From: Mesonia sp.
GTDB lineage: Bacteria > Bacteroidota > Bacteroidia > Flavobacteriales > Flavobacteriaceae
Direction: 5' to 3'
NCBI GenBank assembly: GCA_012964435.1
Contig: DTTX01000086.1
Location: 1-64,000 of the forward strand
DNA: 64,000 bases
This document shows, piece after piece, positions 16,749-25,785 of the stretch. The stretch's first letter is position 1. Every line of letters starts with the position of its first letter. A model generated the notes under the pieces. It was not told the DNA's origin. It worked only from the letters and a program-made list of their open reading frames with translations, and did not search any database. The position numbers were made by a program, and so were the translations under genes.

Positions 16749-18420
16749 GTGTTTTATATATTTGTTGTCGATGCGATATTTAGCTTTCATTTTCATAGTA
16801 TTTCTCACTTCTTGCGGAGTAAAAAAATCGTTAGAAGACCGACCCGATCTCACCGGAATAGAATTGATCGATACGGTTCGCGTTCAGCAAGGAGAAGAAT
16901 ATTATCGCTTAGGTAATAATTCCCTTCAAAAAAATAAACACGGTTTATGGGAGTTATATGTGGAAGGAAATCCGTTAGAACGTGGCTTAGCTATTGGTAG
17001 TTTAAGTCAGGATTTACTGAAAAAACAAGAAAAAGCTTTTATGGGAAAACTTGACGATTTTGTCGATTCTCCCCAAGAAAAAAAGTTTCTTAGTAAAATT
17101 GTGAAGTGGTACAATCGTAAAATGTACCTGCATATCCCTGAAGAATATAAACAAGAAATTTATGGAATTTCCCGCTTCAATTCACATGATTACGATGAGT
17201 TTGCCAAGCCTTATGTACTTTCGTTGTATTTACACGGTGCTCACGATATCGGTCACGCCTTGAGCGATTTGATGTTGGTGGGTTGTACATCGTTCGCTGC
17301 TTGGGATGAGCATACTGAAAACGGACAATTATTGATTGGTAGAAATTTTGATTTTTATGCCGGAGATACTTTTAACGAAGAAAAAATCATCGAATTTTTT
17401 AATCCCGATGCCGGTTATAAATTTATGATGTACTCTTGGCCGGGATTTATTGGTTCGGTAAGTGGGATGAATGAACACGGGCTTACCGTAACCATCAACG
17501 CCGGGAAATCTAAAATTCCGTTGATCGCCAAAACGCCGATTTCTTTGGTTACTAGAGAAATTTTACAATACGCCAAAACCACCGAAGATGCGATAGCTAT
17601 TGCTAAAAGACGAGAAGTTTTTGTTTCAGAATCGATTATGGTAGGAAGTGCAGAAGAACATAAAGCAATTTTAATTGAAGTTTCGCCTAAAAATTTTGGA
17701 GTTTATGAGGTTGAAAATTCTTCGGAATTAATTTGTTCGAATCACTTTCAAAGTGAAGCTTACGCAGAAGATTCGAGAAATCAATCTGCGATAAAAAATA
17801 GTCATACGCAACAACGCTACGACCGAATGAAAGAATTATTAGCTGAAAATGAACAACTCAACCCCAAAAAAGCAGTCGCTATTTTACGCGATAAAAAAGG
17901 AGTTAAAGATAAAACTTTAGGTTTCGGCAATGAGTTGGCGATCAATCAATTGTTAGCACATCACGGTATTATTTTTCAACCCGAAGAACGCAAAGTTTGG
18001 GTTTCTTCAAGTCCGTACCAATTAGGAGCATTTGTAGCGTACGATCTAGATGAAGTTTTTAAAGAGTTTGAAAACGGCGATCATTCGTTAAAAAGTATTG
18101 ACTCTTTATTAATTAAAGAAGATCCATTTTTAGATTCAGATGAATTTAAAAACTATGAACTTTATCGTAAGGAAAGTCGTGTGATTCAACATAAAATTCA
18201 GCAGAAAGCAGAAATTTCTGAAGAAAAATTAGTAAGTTTTGTCGCTTTAAACCCTGATTTTTGGAAAGCTTATTATTGGGTGGGCGAGTATTATTTTCAG
18301 GAGAAAAACTATAAAAAAGCCATTTTTTACTATAAACAAGCTTTGCAACGAGAAGTGACGACTTTGCCCGATGTAGAAATGCTCGAAAAACGAATTAAAA
18401 AAAGTTATCGAAAAATTTAA
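16741..18420 (+). CDS. C45-type Ntn acyltransferase/hydrolase lipoprotein
   Basis: A 559-residue protein. An N-terminal lipoprotein signal ends in FLTSCG. The central domain has Cys182 in LVGCTSFAAWDE followed by GRNFDFY, characteristic of self-processing acyl-CoA:6-APA acyltransferase-like (C45) Ntn enzymes in which the Cys becomes the new N-terminal nucleophile. The C-terminal KAYYWVGEYYFQEKNYKKAI is a TPR-like pair. Envelope location and cluster membership suggest acyl transfer or hydrolysis of the pigment ester at the outer membrane, which is inference. ATG 16741 is chosen because it overlaps the exporter stop. ATG 16771 would give a shorter signal. Confidence 0.82.
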   Translation: MRKCFIYLLSMRYLAFIFIVFLTSCGVKKSLEDRPDLTGIELIDTVRVQQGEEYYRLGNNSLQKNKHGLWELYVEGNPLERGLAIGSLSQDLLKKQEKAFMGKLDDFVDSPQEKKFLSKIVKWYNRKMYLHIPEEYKQEIYGISRFNSHDYDEFAKPYVLSLYLHGAHDIGHALSDLMLVGCTSFAAWDEHTENGQLLIGRNFDFYAGDTFNEEKIIEFFNPDAGYKFMMYSWPGFIGSVSGMNEHGLTVTINAGKSKIPLIAKTPISLVTREILQYAKTTEDAIAIAKRREVFVSESIMVGSAEEHKAILIEVSPKNFGVYEVENSSELICSNHFQSEAYAEDSRNQSAIKNSHTQQRYDRMKELLAENEQLNPKKAVAILRDKKGVKDKTLGFGNELAINQLLAHHGIIFQPEERKVWVSSSPYQLGAFVAYDLDEVFKEFENGDHSLKSIDSLLIKEDPFLDSDEFKNYELYRKESRVIQHKIQQKAEISEEKLVSFVALNPDFWKAYYWVGEYYFQEKNYKKAIFYYKQALQREVTTLPDVEMLEKRIKKSYRKI

Positions 18421-19703
18421 TGAAATCTATTCAAACACAAATCCCTTCAGCAACCTGGAAATTACTTCAACAGCAATTAAAATATGTGGAAGAAAATTCT
18501 GCTTTCTATCAGGAAAAATTTCAGCAATTAGGGGTTTCTGCCAATAAATTAAAAGCGAAAGATTTCACACAATTGCCTATTACCACGAAAGAGGATCTAG
18601 CTTCAAGAAATGAAGATTTTATTTGCGTTCCCAAAAGAGAAATTATCGATTATGTTACTACTTCCGGTACGTTGGGAGCACCGGTTACTTTTGCTTTAAA
18701 CGAAACCGATTTGCAACGTTTGGCTGCGAATGAAGAAAAATCTTTTCAATTAGCAGGAGTTACTCCAGACGATGTGGTGCAAATTACAACCACTTTAGAT
18801 CGTCGTTTTATTGCAGGAATGGCTTATTTTCTAGGCTTGCGAAAGCTTGGTGCCGGGTTGGTTCGGGTTGGTTCGGGAGTGCCGGAGTTGCAGTGGGATT
18901 CAATTAATCGCTTTCAGCCGACATATTTAGTAGCGGTTCCTTCCTTTTTAATTAAGTTAGGTAATTATGCCAAAGCCAACGGAATCGATTGTAAAAATTC
19001 CTCGATCAAAGCGGCGATTTGCATTGGTGAATCTCTACGTGATGAGAATTTTCAACTCAATGCTTTAGGGAAGAAAATTGAAGAATTATGGGGAATCGAA
19101 TTGTATTCGACCTACGCTTCCACAGAAATGAGCACCGCTTTTACCGAATGTGAAGCACACGAAGGAAATCATATTTTGGAAGATCTCATTTATACCGAAA
19201 TTGTCGATGCTCAAGGTAATTTAGTCAACGACGGTGAAGTAGGAGAGTTCGTTGTGACCACGCTCGGGATCGAAACGATGCCGCTTATTCGTTACGCCAC
19301 CGGCGATTTGGTTAAGAAAATTATAGAACCTTGTAAATGTGGTCGAGAAGGAGCGCGATTGAGTTCGGTTTTGGGTAGAAAAAAACAGCTCATTAAATAT
19401 AAAGGCACCAGTATTTATCCGCCACAAATTACCGAGGCCTTGGCCGATTGGCCGGGAATCGATTTGCATTTGGTAAAAGTTTCAACCAGTGAAGTTGGTA
19501 CCGATCATTTAGAAGTTATTTTACCGGATTCTTTTCAGCAGGAAGAATTAGCTGCTTTAAAAGCTCATCTTCGCGCAAAATTGCGGGTTCTGCCGGAAAT
19601 CAGCTTTTGGAATACAGAAAAACTTCAGCAAACTATTTTTAACCCGAATCATCGTAAACCTATTCGTTTTTTAGATGAAAGAATGAAAGCTGATGAAGTT
19701 TAA
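18420..19703 (+). CDS. PaaK-like acyl-adenylate ligase for the aryl starter
   Basis: A 427-residue protein of the phenylacetate-CoA ligase group in the ANL superfamily. TTSGTLGAPVTF near residue 80 is the phosphate-binding loop. YSTYASTEM holds the aromatic and Glu residues of motif A5, and YATGD the ribose-binding Asp. The CxCxRxG-type segment (CKCGREG) occurs in PaaK-like enzymes. It would adenylate 4-coumarate made by the lyase at 3267 and load it on CoA or the ACP. It starts on the last base of the preceding gene (TAATG) and overlaps the following one by 11 nt. Confidence 0.88.
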   Translation: MKSIQTQIPSATWKLLQQQLKYVEENSAFYQEKFQQLGVSANKLKAKDFTQLPITTKEDLASRNEDFICVPKREIIDYVTTSGTLGAPVTFALNETDLQRLAANEEKSFQLAGVTPDDVVQITTTLDRRFIAGMAYFLGLRKLGAGLVRVGSGVPELQWDSINRFQPTYLVAVPSFLIKLGNYAKANGIDCKNSSIKAAICIGESLRDENFQLNALGKKIEELWGIELYSTYASTEMSTAFTECEAHEGNHILEDLIYTEIVDAQGNLVNDGEVGEFVVTTLGIETMPLIRYATGDLVKKIIEPCKCGREGARLSSVLGRKKQLIKYKGTSIYPPQITEALADWPGIDLHLVKVSTSEVGTDHLEVILPDSFQQEELAALKAHLRAKLRVLPEISFWNTEKLQQTIFNPNHRKPIRFLDERMKADEV

Positions 19704-20373
19704 GTTAGAAAATAGTCATCCTTTTTATCAAAAAACGGAAAAAGAGAAAAAAGCAATTCAGTTTAAGGTAGTTGCGATTGCATTACTCTTATTTATGCCG
19801 AGTTTGATCGTTGCTTGGCAAACCAAGATCTTCTTTATTGCCATATTCTTTTTTTACTTGTTAATTACGATTATCGCTCCGTTTATCGATGTGCCGACCA
19901 ATCAAAAAACTGGAAGATTGATTTACTATTCTAATTTTTTGATTACTGAAAAAGAGAAAAACGGAGTGGTGAAAATTCACGGAGGAACTTTGCTAGATTA
20001 TTATTTTGTGTTGAATTTTAAATGGAACGGTCAACAACGAACAAATTATATTCTTCAACAATATTTAGAAGGTTTGTTGAATCTCATTGAAACCTATGAA
20101 AACGAAGAAAACAAGCAAGTGAAATTTACCGGAACTACTTATATTTTAAATGCTAGAACTGCTGAAAAATTAGGTTTTAAAATTCGTAAAATTGATGGCG
20201 TAAAGTTATTGATTTTATCGATGAATTACTTCAATTTACTATACTCTAACTCGATGGCAAAACGAAAATTAGCCTTTCCTAATTTGAGAAAAGCGATCTC
20301 TTTTGAAGCCAATTTAGTAGATTTGATCGAAAAGAAAGCATTGATCAAAGCTTTAAGCGATCGATTAAAATAG
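19693..20373 (+). CDS. Uncharacterised membrane protein at the end of the pigment operon
   Basis: I do not recognise a family. The 226-residue protein has two adjacent hydrophobic segments (about residues 25-42 and 45-62), then a basic soluble part of about 160 residues with RTNYILQQYLEGL. Its start overlaps the ligase gene by 11 nt, so it belongs to the operon, and the next gene is convergent 5 bp away. An accessory membrane role in pigment placement is possible but unsupported. Confidence 0.6.
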   Translation: MKFKLENSHPFYQKTEKEKKAIQFKVVAIALLLFMPSLIVAWQTKIFFIAIFFFYLLITIIAPFIDVPTNQKTGRLIYYSNFLITEKEKNGVVKIHGGTLLDYYFVLNFKWNGQQRTNYILQQYLEGLLNLIETYENEENKQVKFTGTTYILNARTAEKLGFKIRKIDGVKLLILSMNYFNLLYSNSMAKRKLAFPNLRKAISFEANLVDLIEKKALIKALSDRLK

Positions 20374-20378
20374 TAATA

Positions 20379-21572
20379 TCAAAGCTTTTTACAAACCAAT
20401 ATTAATTTCTCGTTAGTTGAATTTGTAGTGAAAAATAAATAGGTATTTCCGCCGTCTTTGATACTGAGTTTTTTTCTGATCTGATCTACCGTTAACGGAA
20501 AGTTTCTCGTAGTAACATTGGCTTTCGTAATACCAAGTTTTTTAAAACTTTTTTTCTGAAAAGTAAGTTGTTTTTCGATTTTAAATACGCGACCGGGAAA
20601 TTCAATTTTATCTTCAGAAGTGTATAAATGACTATGTGGAGCGATTTTCTTAAGTTGAAATTTATCGGCAACCGAATTAAAAAATCCGCCTTTTAAAATG
20701 GCTGCATTCGGTTCGTACAAATATTGAAGTGGTTCACTGTAATTGACTTCAGCAGTAGTTTCAGCATAAAAATCTGCCTGAAATTCTTGTGGAGTTTCTT
20801 TATTAAAATTTATACATTTTACAGGAAGTTTGTCTTCATTTTTTTCTGACGTGATTTTCCATAATAATTCTTTTACGTCGTTATTTACTGCAACAATTTG
20901 AATTTCTTCTACTTGAAAATGAAGTTCTTTTAATCCTAAACTTAAATCGAGTAATGGAGAAGTTTTCATAAAAACCCCGTTGCGAGCATGCTTCAGCAAC
21001 AATTCTAAATGCTGAAGTATATCGGGTTCGCAATCTTCTAAGCGAAATACGCGACCGCCAACCTCATTTCTACGAGAAGGATCGATGTAGATCCAATCAA
21101 AAATTTTTTTAGATTTTTTCAAAAAATCTATTCCATTGCCGGTATAGAATTCAATATTGCTTTTTTTAGATAAATATTGAAAGTTATGTTTTACAAGCTG
21201 TGAAAGTTCTTCGTTGAGTTCACAATGTGTTACTTTCTGAAACTTTTCAGCAAAGAAGAAGCTATCAATCCCAAAACCACCGGTGAGATCGATTAACGAT
21301 TCGCCTTCAATTTGTTCAGCTTTATAAGTCGCAGTTATTTGAGAAGAGGTTTGCTCTAAATTAAGACTTTTGGGATAGATAATATTTTCTGTTGCAAACC
21401 ACTTTGGTATTTTCTTTTCGGCTTTTCGCTTGGTTTCGATCTGTGTGGCGATCTCTTGTATAGAAACTTGAGGGAAAGGACTTCCTTTTAAAATTAACTG
21501 CGGAAGATTTGTTTTTAAATTGTTGTTGATAAACTCCTGAACTTCCGGATGAAGTAGTGCTTTATTCAACAT
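20379..21572 (-). CDS. THUMP-like class I SAM-dependent methyltransferase
   Basis: A 397-residue protein. The central Rossmann methyltransferase domain has LIDLTGGFGIDSFFFA (motif I, residues 90-105), HCELNE (motif II) and YIDPSRR, where the NPPY-type catalytic motif is expected. The N-terminal region and C-terminal THUMP-like/ferredoxin-like region match a Bacteroidetes family known from a Porphyromonas gingivalis structure (PG_1098). An RNA or protein substrate is likely but undefined. It is the last gene of an operon with three other RNA-modification enzymes and abuts the permease gene. Confidence 0.85.
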   Translation of the reverse strand: MLNKALLHPEVQEFINNNLKTNLPQLILKGSPFPQVSIQEIATQIETKRKAEKKIPKWFATENIIYPKSLNLEQTSSQITATYKAEQIEGESLIDLTGGFGIDSFFFAEKFQKVTHCELNEELSQLVKHNFQYLSKKSNIEFYTGNGIDFLKKSKKIFDWIYIDPSRRNEVGGRVFRLEDCEPDILQHLELLLKHARNGVFMKTSPLLDLSLGLKELHFQVEEIQIVAVNNDVKELLWKITSEKNEDKLPVKCINFNKETPQEFQADFYAETTAEVNYSEPLQYLYEPNAAILKGGFFNSVADKFQLKKIAPHSHLYTSEDKIEFPGRVFKIEKQLTFQKKSFKKLGITKANVTTRNFPLTVDQIRKKLSIKDGGNTYLFFTTNSTNEKLILVCKKL

Positions 21573-22670
21573 TTATAAATCTTTGGTAAGGTTCCTAACG
21601 ATTTTATATTCGCTAAAAGCTTCTTTTGCGATCACTTTAATGGCTGTGTAAACAGGAATAGCCACAATCATTCCCACGACGTTAAATAAAAGTCCGGCGA
21701 TAAGAATCACTAAGAAAATTTCTAGCGGATGCGATTTTACACTTTTACCAAAAATTAACGGCTGATTGATAAAGTTATCGATTAATTGTGCAATTGCATA
21801 ACCACTCATTACATACAGCACTCGAGGTAAAATCACAGAAGAAAAGTCGGCTCCTAAATTACTAGAGATCACAAAAAGCATCATTAAAATTCCGGCGAAA
21901 AGCGGACCTAAATAAGGAACAATATTTAAAAAAGCACAAATAAACGCGATCGCAATTGGGTTATCGACTTCAAAAACGGTAAGTAAAATGGTATATAAAA
22001 TAAATAATACTAAAATTTGAAGCGTTAATCCCACAAAATAACGAGAAAGGAGAACTTTAATTTTTTCGAAAACGCGTTTAAAACGTTCTTCATCACCATA
22101 ATTTGAGAAAACCAAAACACTATTCAGCATCAGAGAACTATCTGAAAGTAAAAAGAAAGAAATAAAAATTATTGAAAACACTCCGATCAATGCCGTACCT
22201 AAACCTCCGAAAAGTAAATTCATAAAATCCGGGATCACTTGCAGATCGAAATTTTTAATAAAGCTGGTTTGCTTTAAACCTTGAATTATATCGATTTGCT
22301 TAACCCCAATAAATTCTCTTACTTGTCTATTTAAAGAGTTTAGATCTTTTTTGAAAGCATCGAGATCTATTTGACCTAAATTTTCACTTTGTTGTACTAT
22401 AATTGGAACAAATAAGGCAATTAAACCTACAAAAACACAGAGAAAAAGTAAAAGAACTATAATTACGGAAAGTCGATTAGGAACCTTTAATTTTTCTTTT
22501 AAAAAAATAACGATCGGTCGACCAATTAATGCAATCACTGCAGCAATAGCAATGTAAACGATAACAGATTGTACTTCATAAATGAAATAACAAAATATTA
22601 CCACCCCAATCACTACCGCTAGTGCTTTTAATATTCCGTAGGCTACAGATTTGCTTAATGACTTACTCAC
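21573..22670 (-). CDS. AI-2E family transporter (PerM-like)
   Basis: A 365-residue inner-membrane protein. Two N-terminal TM helices (residues 10-50) are followed by a third (65-90), a soluble loop of about 60 residues (95-150) and five or six further helices. AFICAFLNIVPYLGPLFAG near residues 235-255 is the family signature. Members export signals or exchange ions. Despite the family name, autoinducer-2 transport cannot be assumed. Confidence 0.9.
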   Translation of the reverse strand: MSKSLSKSVAYGILKALAVVIGVVIFCYFIYEVQSVIVYIAIAAVIALIGRPIVIFLKEKLKVPNRLSVIIVLLLFLCVFVGLIALFVPIIVQQSENLGQIDLDAFKKDLNSLNRQVREFIGVKQIDIIQGLKQTSFIKNFDLQVIPDFMNLLFGGLGTALIGVFSIIFISFFLLSDSSLMLNSVLVFSNYGDEERFKRVFEKIKVLLSRYFVGLTLQILVLFILYTILLTVFEVDNPIAIAFICAFLNIVPYLGPLFAGILMMLFVISSNLGADFSSVILPRVLYVMSGYAIAQLIDNFINQPLIFGKSVKSHPLEIFLVILIAGLLFNVVGMIVAIPVYTAIKVIAKEAFSEYKIVRNLTKDL

Positions 22671-22682
22671 AGTGTAAAGATA

Positions 22683-23210
22683 TTATTTCTGCTGAAATGA
22701 GCTTAACTTTTTTGTAATTTCATATAATGCAATGCCGGTTGCTTGTGCGACATTCATACTGCTATTATTCCCGAATATTTTTATATGTAAGTTGGCTGAA
22801 GTTTTTTCGAGCAAGTCTTGATTCACGCCTAAATTTTCATCACCAATAATTAAAGCGATCTTTTTATTTTCTTGAAGTTGAATTTCTTCTACCGGAATAC
22901 TATCGTTGGTAATTTCTAAAGCGAAAATCTCTATTTTTTGTTGTTGAAGCTCTTCAATTACTGTTTCAATAGATTCTTCAAACTGAAAAGCTACACTGTT
23001 TTGGGTAGATCGAGCGGTGCGTTTTAAGCGGTTACTATTCATGATTTCTTCCTCAATTCCGCAGAAAATAATTTTTTCAATATGAAAAGCATCGGCTAAT
23101 CGAAATAAACTGCCCAAATTCGCCGGGCTATTAACTTGATCTGTAACTAATATGATCGGAAATTTCTCTGAAGAAAAATTTGTAGAATAATGATCTAATT
23201 GCTCACTCAT
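22683..23210 (-). CDS. TrmH/SpoU-family RNA 2'-O-methyltransferase
   Basis: A 175-residue minimal SPOUT methyltransferase. It carries the three knot motifs: NSPANLGSLFRLAD (motif 1), ALIIGDENLGV (motif 2) and SMNVAQATGIALYE (motif 3). There is no N-terminal L30e-like extension, so it resembles TrmL/TrmH-like short members that act on tRNA. It lies between a DUF4159 gene and the permease with gaps under 15 bp. Confidence 0.9.
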   Translation of the reverse strand: MSEQLDHYSTNFSSEKFPIILVTDQVNSPANLGSLFRLADAFHIEKIIFCGIEEEIMNSNRLKRTARSTQNSVAFQFEESIETVIEELQQQKIEIFALEITNDSIPVEEIQLQENKKIALIIGDENLGVNQDLLEKTSANLHIKIFGNNSSMNVAQATGIALYEITKKLSSFQQK

Positions 23211-23213
23211 AAC

Positions 23214-23855
23214 CTAATTTTCAAAAGCATATTTTACAATATTTGCGCCCATTTTTAATGCTTTTTCACGCACTTGTTGCGGATCATTATGCACTTCTTG
23301 ATTTTCCCAACCATCACCTAGATCACTCTCAAAAGTAAACAATAATACCAAACGATTTTGGTAAGTGATCCCAAAAGCTTGCGGACGTTTACCATCATGT
23401 TCATGAATTTTTGGTAAACCTTCCGGAAAATTAAACGCTGAAGAAAATAGGGGGTGATCTGCCGGTAATTCTTGTAATTCTAGGTTTGGAAATACTTTTT
23501 TAAGTTCTTTTTCAATATAAGGTCGCATTCCGTAATTGTCGTCAATATGTAAAAAACCTCCGCTAATTAAGTAATTCCGTAAATTTTTAGCATCTTCTTC
23601 AGAAAAAAACACATTTCCGTGGCCCGTCATATGCAAAAATGGATAGCTAAAAATATCGGTGCTTTTGGGTTCGACACTTTCTGGTTTTGTATTGATTTTT
23701 GTACCAATATTCTGATTACAAAACTCAATTAAATTGGGCAATGCCGTTGGGTTACCATACCAATCGCCGCCACCGCTATATTTTAATACGGCAATATCTT
23801 GCGCTTGTAAAAATGTAAAAGTTAAACAAAAAAGAATCGTAAAAAGCTTTTGCAT
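23214..23855 (-). CDS. DUF4159 secreted protein
   Basis: From ATG 23855 the product is 213 residues with a signal peptide (FTILFCLTFTFLQAQ). The open frame extends only to an upstream TTG. The mature part fits DUF4159: LHMTGHGNVFF, GGFLHIDDNYGMRPYIE and FGITYQNRLVLLFTFESDLGDGWE. The fold is related to class I glutamine-amidotransferase-like domains, but no catalytic Cys is in the usual place. Function is unknown. It is embedded in an RNA-modification operon. Confidence 0.85.
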   Translation of the reverse strand: MQKLFTILFCLTFTFLQAQDIAVLKYSGGGDWYGNPTALPNLIEFCNQNIGTKINTKPESVEPKSTDIFSYPFLHMTGHGNVFFSEEDAKNLRNYLISGGFLHIDDNYGMRPYIEKELKKVFPNLELQELPADHPLFSSAFNFPEGLPKIHEHDGKRPQAFGITYQNRLVLLFTFESDLGDGWENQEVHNDPQQVREKALKMGANIVKYAFEN

Positions 23856-23893
23856 AGCTGTTGAAAATTTCAATAAATATAACGAGAATTTTA

Positions 23894-24604
23894 TTACTGA
23901 AACTCATTAATTAAAGCAGCTGTATGCGCAGCAACAATCGCAGCAGTTTCGGTACGCAAACGCGTATTCCCCAAAGTTACAGGAACAAAACCTGCTTTGA
24001 TGGCACTTTCTATTTCTTCGGAAGAAAAATCGCCTTCAGGACCAATAAGAATCGTGTAGCTTTTACCGGGTTTTAGTTCTTTTTGTAATGATTTTTTATC
24101 GTTCTCCTCGCAATGCGCTATAAATTTCTGTTCGTTTTGTTCTTGCTGAATAAATTCTTGAAAAGATATTGCTTCAGAAATTTCCGGGATTGTATAATGA
24201 AGTGATTGCTTCATCGCACTTTGCAAAACACGTTCAAACCGATTTATTTTTACTACTTTTCTTTCACTGTGATCGCAAATAATAGGCGTGATCTTATCGA
24301 GACCAATTTCGGTAGATTTTTCTAAAAAGGTTTCAAAACGATCGTTCATTTTGGTCGGCGCCACCGCTAAATGGATATGATACTTTTTATCACGTTCTTG
24401 CTCAACAGCTGTAATTTTTGCTTTACATTTATTATGATTAGCTTCAATAATTTCAGCAAAAAATAAAAACCCTTTGCCATTGGTAATGTTTAAGTTATCT
24501 CCTTCTTGTTTACGTAAAACTTTAACGATATGTTTACTCTCGTCGTTGGGGAAAATAACTTCTTTATCTTCTGAAGAAATAGCCGGATTATAAAATAATT
24601 GCAT
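23894..24604 (-). CDS. rsmE: 16S rRNA m3U1498 methyltransferase
   Basis: A 236-residue RsmE of normal length. It has an N-terminal PUA-like domain (residues 1-70), then the SPOUT domain with TKMNDRFETFLEKSTEIG, ILIGPEGDFSSEEI and VTLGNTRLRTETAA, all diagnostic. It N3-methylates U1498 in the ribosomal decoding region. It is followed by the DUF4159 gene and preceded by tsaD with a 10-bp gap. Confidence 0.95.
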   Translation of the reverse strand: MQLFYNPAISSEDKEVIFPNDESKHIVKVLRKQEGDNLNITNGKGFLFFAEIIEANHNKCKAKITAVEQERDKKYHIHLAVAPTKMNDRFETFLEKSTEIGLDKITPIICDHSERKVVKINRFERVLQSAMKQSLHYTIPEISEAISFQEFIQQEQNEQKFIAHCEENDKKSLQKELKPGKSYTILIGPEGDFSSEEIESAIKAGFVPVTLGNTRLRTETAAIVAAHTAALINEFQ

Positions 24605-24614
24605 AGCGATAAGG

Positions 24615-25637
24615 TTAAAGAGCGTAACGAGCTTTTGCGGTAATGCTGGCGTCTGAAAATTCTTTTTTCAAATATTTATGATGACCTACAATGGCGATCA
24701 TTGCTGCATTATCGGTGGTATATTCAAATTTAGGAATATAGGTTTTCCAACCAAATTTTTGTTGTGCTTCGGTAAGTGCGGTTCTAACACCCGAATTGGC
24801 AGAAACGCCGCCACCAATGGCAATTTCTTTAACTCCGGTTTGTTTAACGGCTTTTTTAAGTTTATCCATCAAAATTTTTACGACCGTAAATTGAAAAGAA
24901 GCACAGATATCTTTTAAGTTCTCTTCGATGAAATTAGGATTTAGTTTTTCTTCTCGCTCTAAAAAGTAAAGCATCGAAGTTTTGAGTCCGCTAAAACTAA
25001 AATCTAAATTTTTCACATTAGGCTTCGGAAAAGGAAATGCTTTCGAATTTCCTTCTTGGGCATATTTATCGATTAAAGGTCCGCCGGGATAAGGAAGTTT
25101 CAGCATTTTTCCGCATTTATCGTAAGCTTCCCCAACGGCATCATCAAGAGTTTCGCCAATTACTTCCATCGCAAAATAATCGGTTACTTTTACAATTTGC
25201 GTGTGACCGCCGCTAATGGTTAATCCTAAAAACGGAAAATTAGGCTTTTCAAAACCATCTTCTTCAATAAAATGCGCCAGTAAATGCGCTTGCATATGAT
25301 TCACTTCAATTAAAGGAATACCGAGCGCCATCGCCATCGACTTGGCAAACGAAGTTCCTACAAGTAAAGAACCCATTAAACCCGGCCCGCGCGTAAAGGC
25401 GATCGCAGAAAGTTCTTCTTTGGTAATTCCTGCTTTTTTGATGGCCTGATCAATCACCGGAACGATATTTTGTTGGTGTGCTCTCGACGCTAATTCTGGC
25501 ACCACGCCACCATATTCTTCGTGTATTTTTTGTGTAGCTACAATATTACTTTTTATTTTTCCGTTGCAAAGTACAGCCGCCGCTGTATCATCGCAAGAAG
25601 ACTCAATACCAAGTATGTAAATATTTTGTGAAGCCAT
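24615..25637 (-). CDS. tsaD: tRNA N6-adenosine threonylcarbamoyltransferase
   Basis: A 340-residue TsaD of normal length. ILGIESSCDDT at the N-terminus, HMQAHLLAH (metal-binding His pair), LTISGGHTQIV and GGGVSANSGVR are the family blocks of this ASKHA-fold enzyme. It transfers the threonylcarbamoyl group to A37 of ANN-decoding tRNAs. TsaB, TsaC and TsaE are not in this window. It is the first gene of the minus-strand operon and divergent from tamB. Confidence 0.97.
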   Translation of the reverse strand: MASQNIYILGIESSCDDTAAAVLCNGKIKSNIVATQKIHEEYGGVVPELASRAHQQNIVPVIDQAIKKAGITKEELSAIAFTRGPGLMGSLLVGTSFAKSMAMALGIPLIEVNHMQAHLLAHFIEEDGFEKPNFPFLGLTISGGHTQIVKVTDYFAMEVIGETLDDAVGEAYDKCGKMLKLPYPGGPLIDKYAQEGNSKAFPFPKPNVKNLDFSFSGLKTSMLYFLEREEKLNPNFIEENLKDICASFQFTVVKILMDKLKKAVKQTGVKEIAIGGGVSANSGVRTALTEAQQKFGWKTYIPKFEYTTDNAAMIAIVGHHKYLKKEFSDASITAKARYAL

Positions 25638-25659
25638 TATGTATTTTTAGGTACAGAAA

Positions 25660-25693
25660 TTGTTAATATTGTTGACAAAGCTACTTAAATTTG
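25660..25693 (+). promoter_or_regulatory. Candidate tamB promoter
   Basis: TAAATTTG at 25686-25693 matches the flavobacterial -7 box. TTG at 25660-25662 lies 23 bases upstream, the long end of the accepted spacing. It would leave a leader of about 90-140 nt before tamB, depending on the start used. Confidence 0.35.
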
Positions 25694-25785
25694 CATTGCA
25701 GTAAAAATTGAGCTTATCAAGATTTTATATTGCAAAATTAATGACAATTTAAAGATTAAAGAAAACAAACTAAACCCTAAATCGT

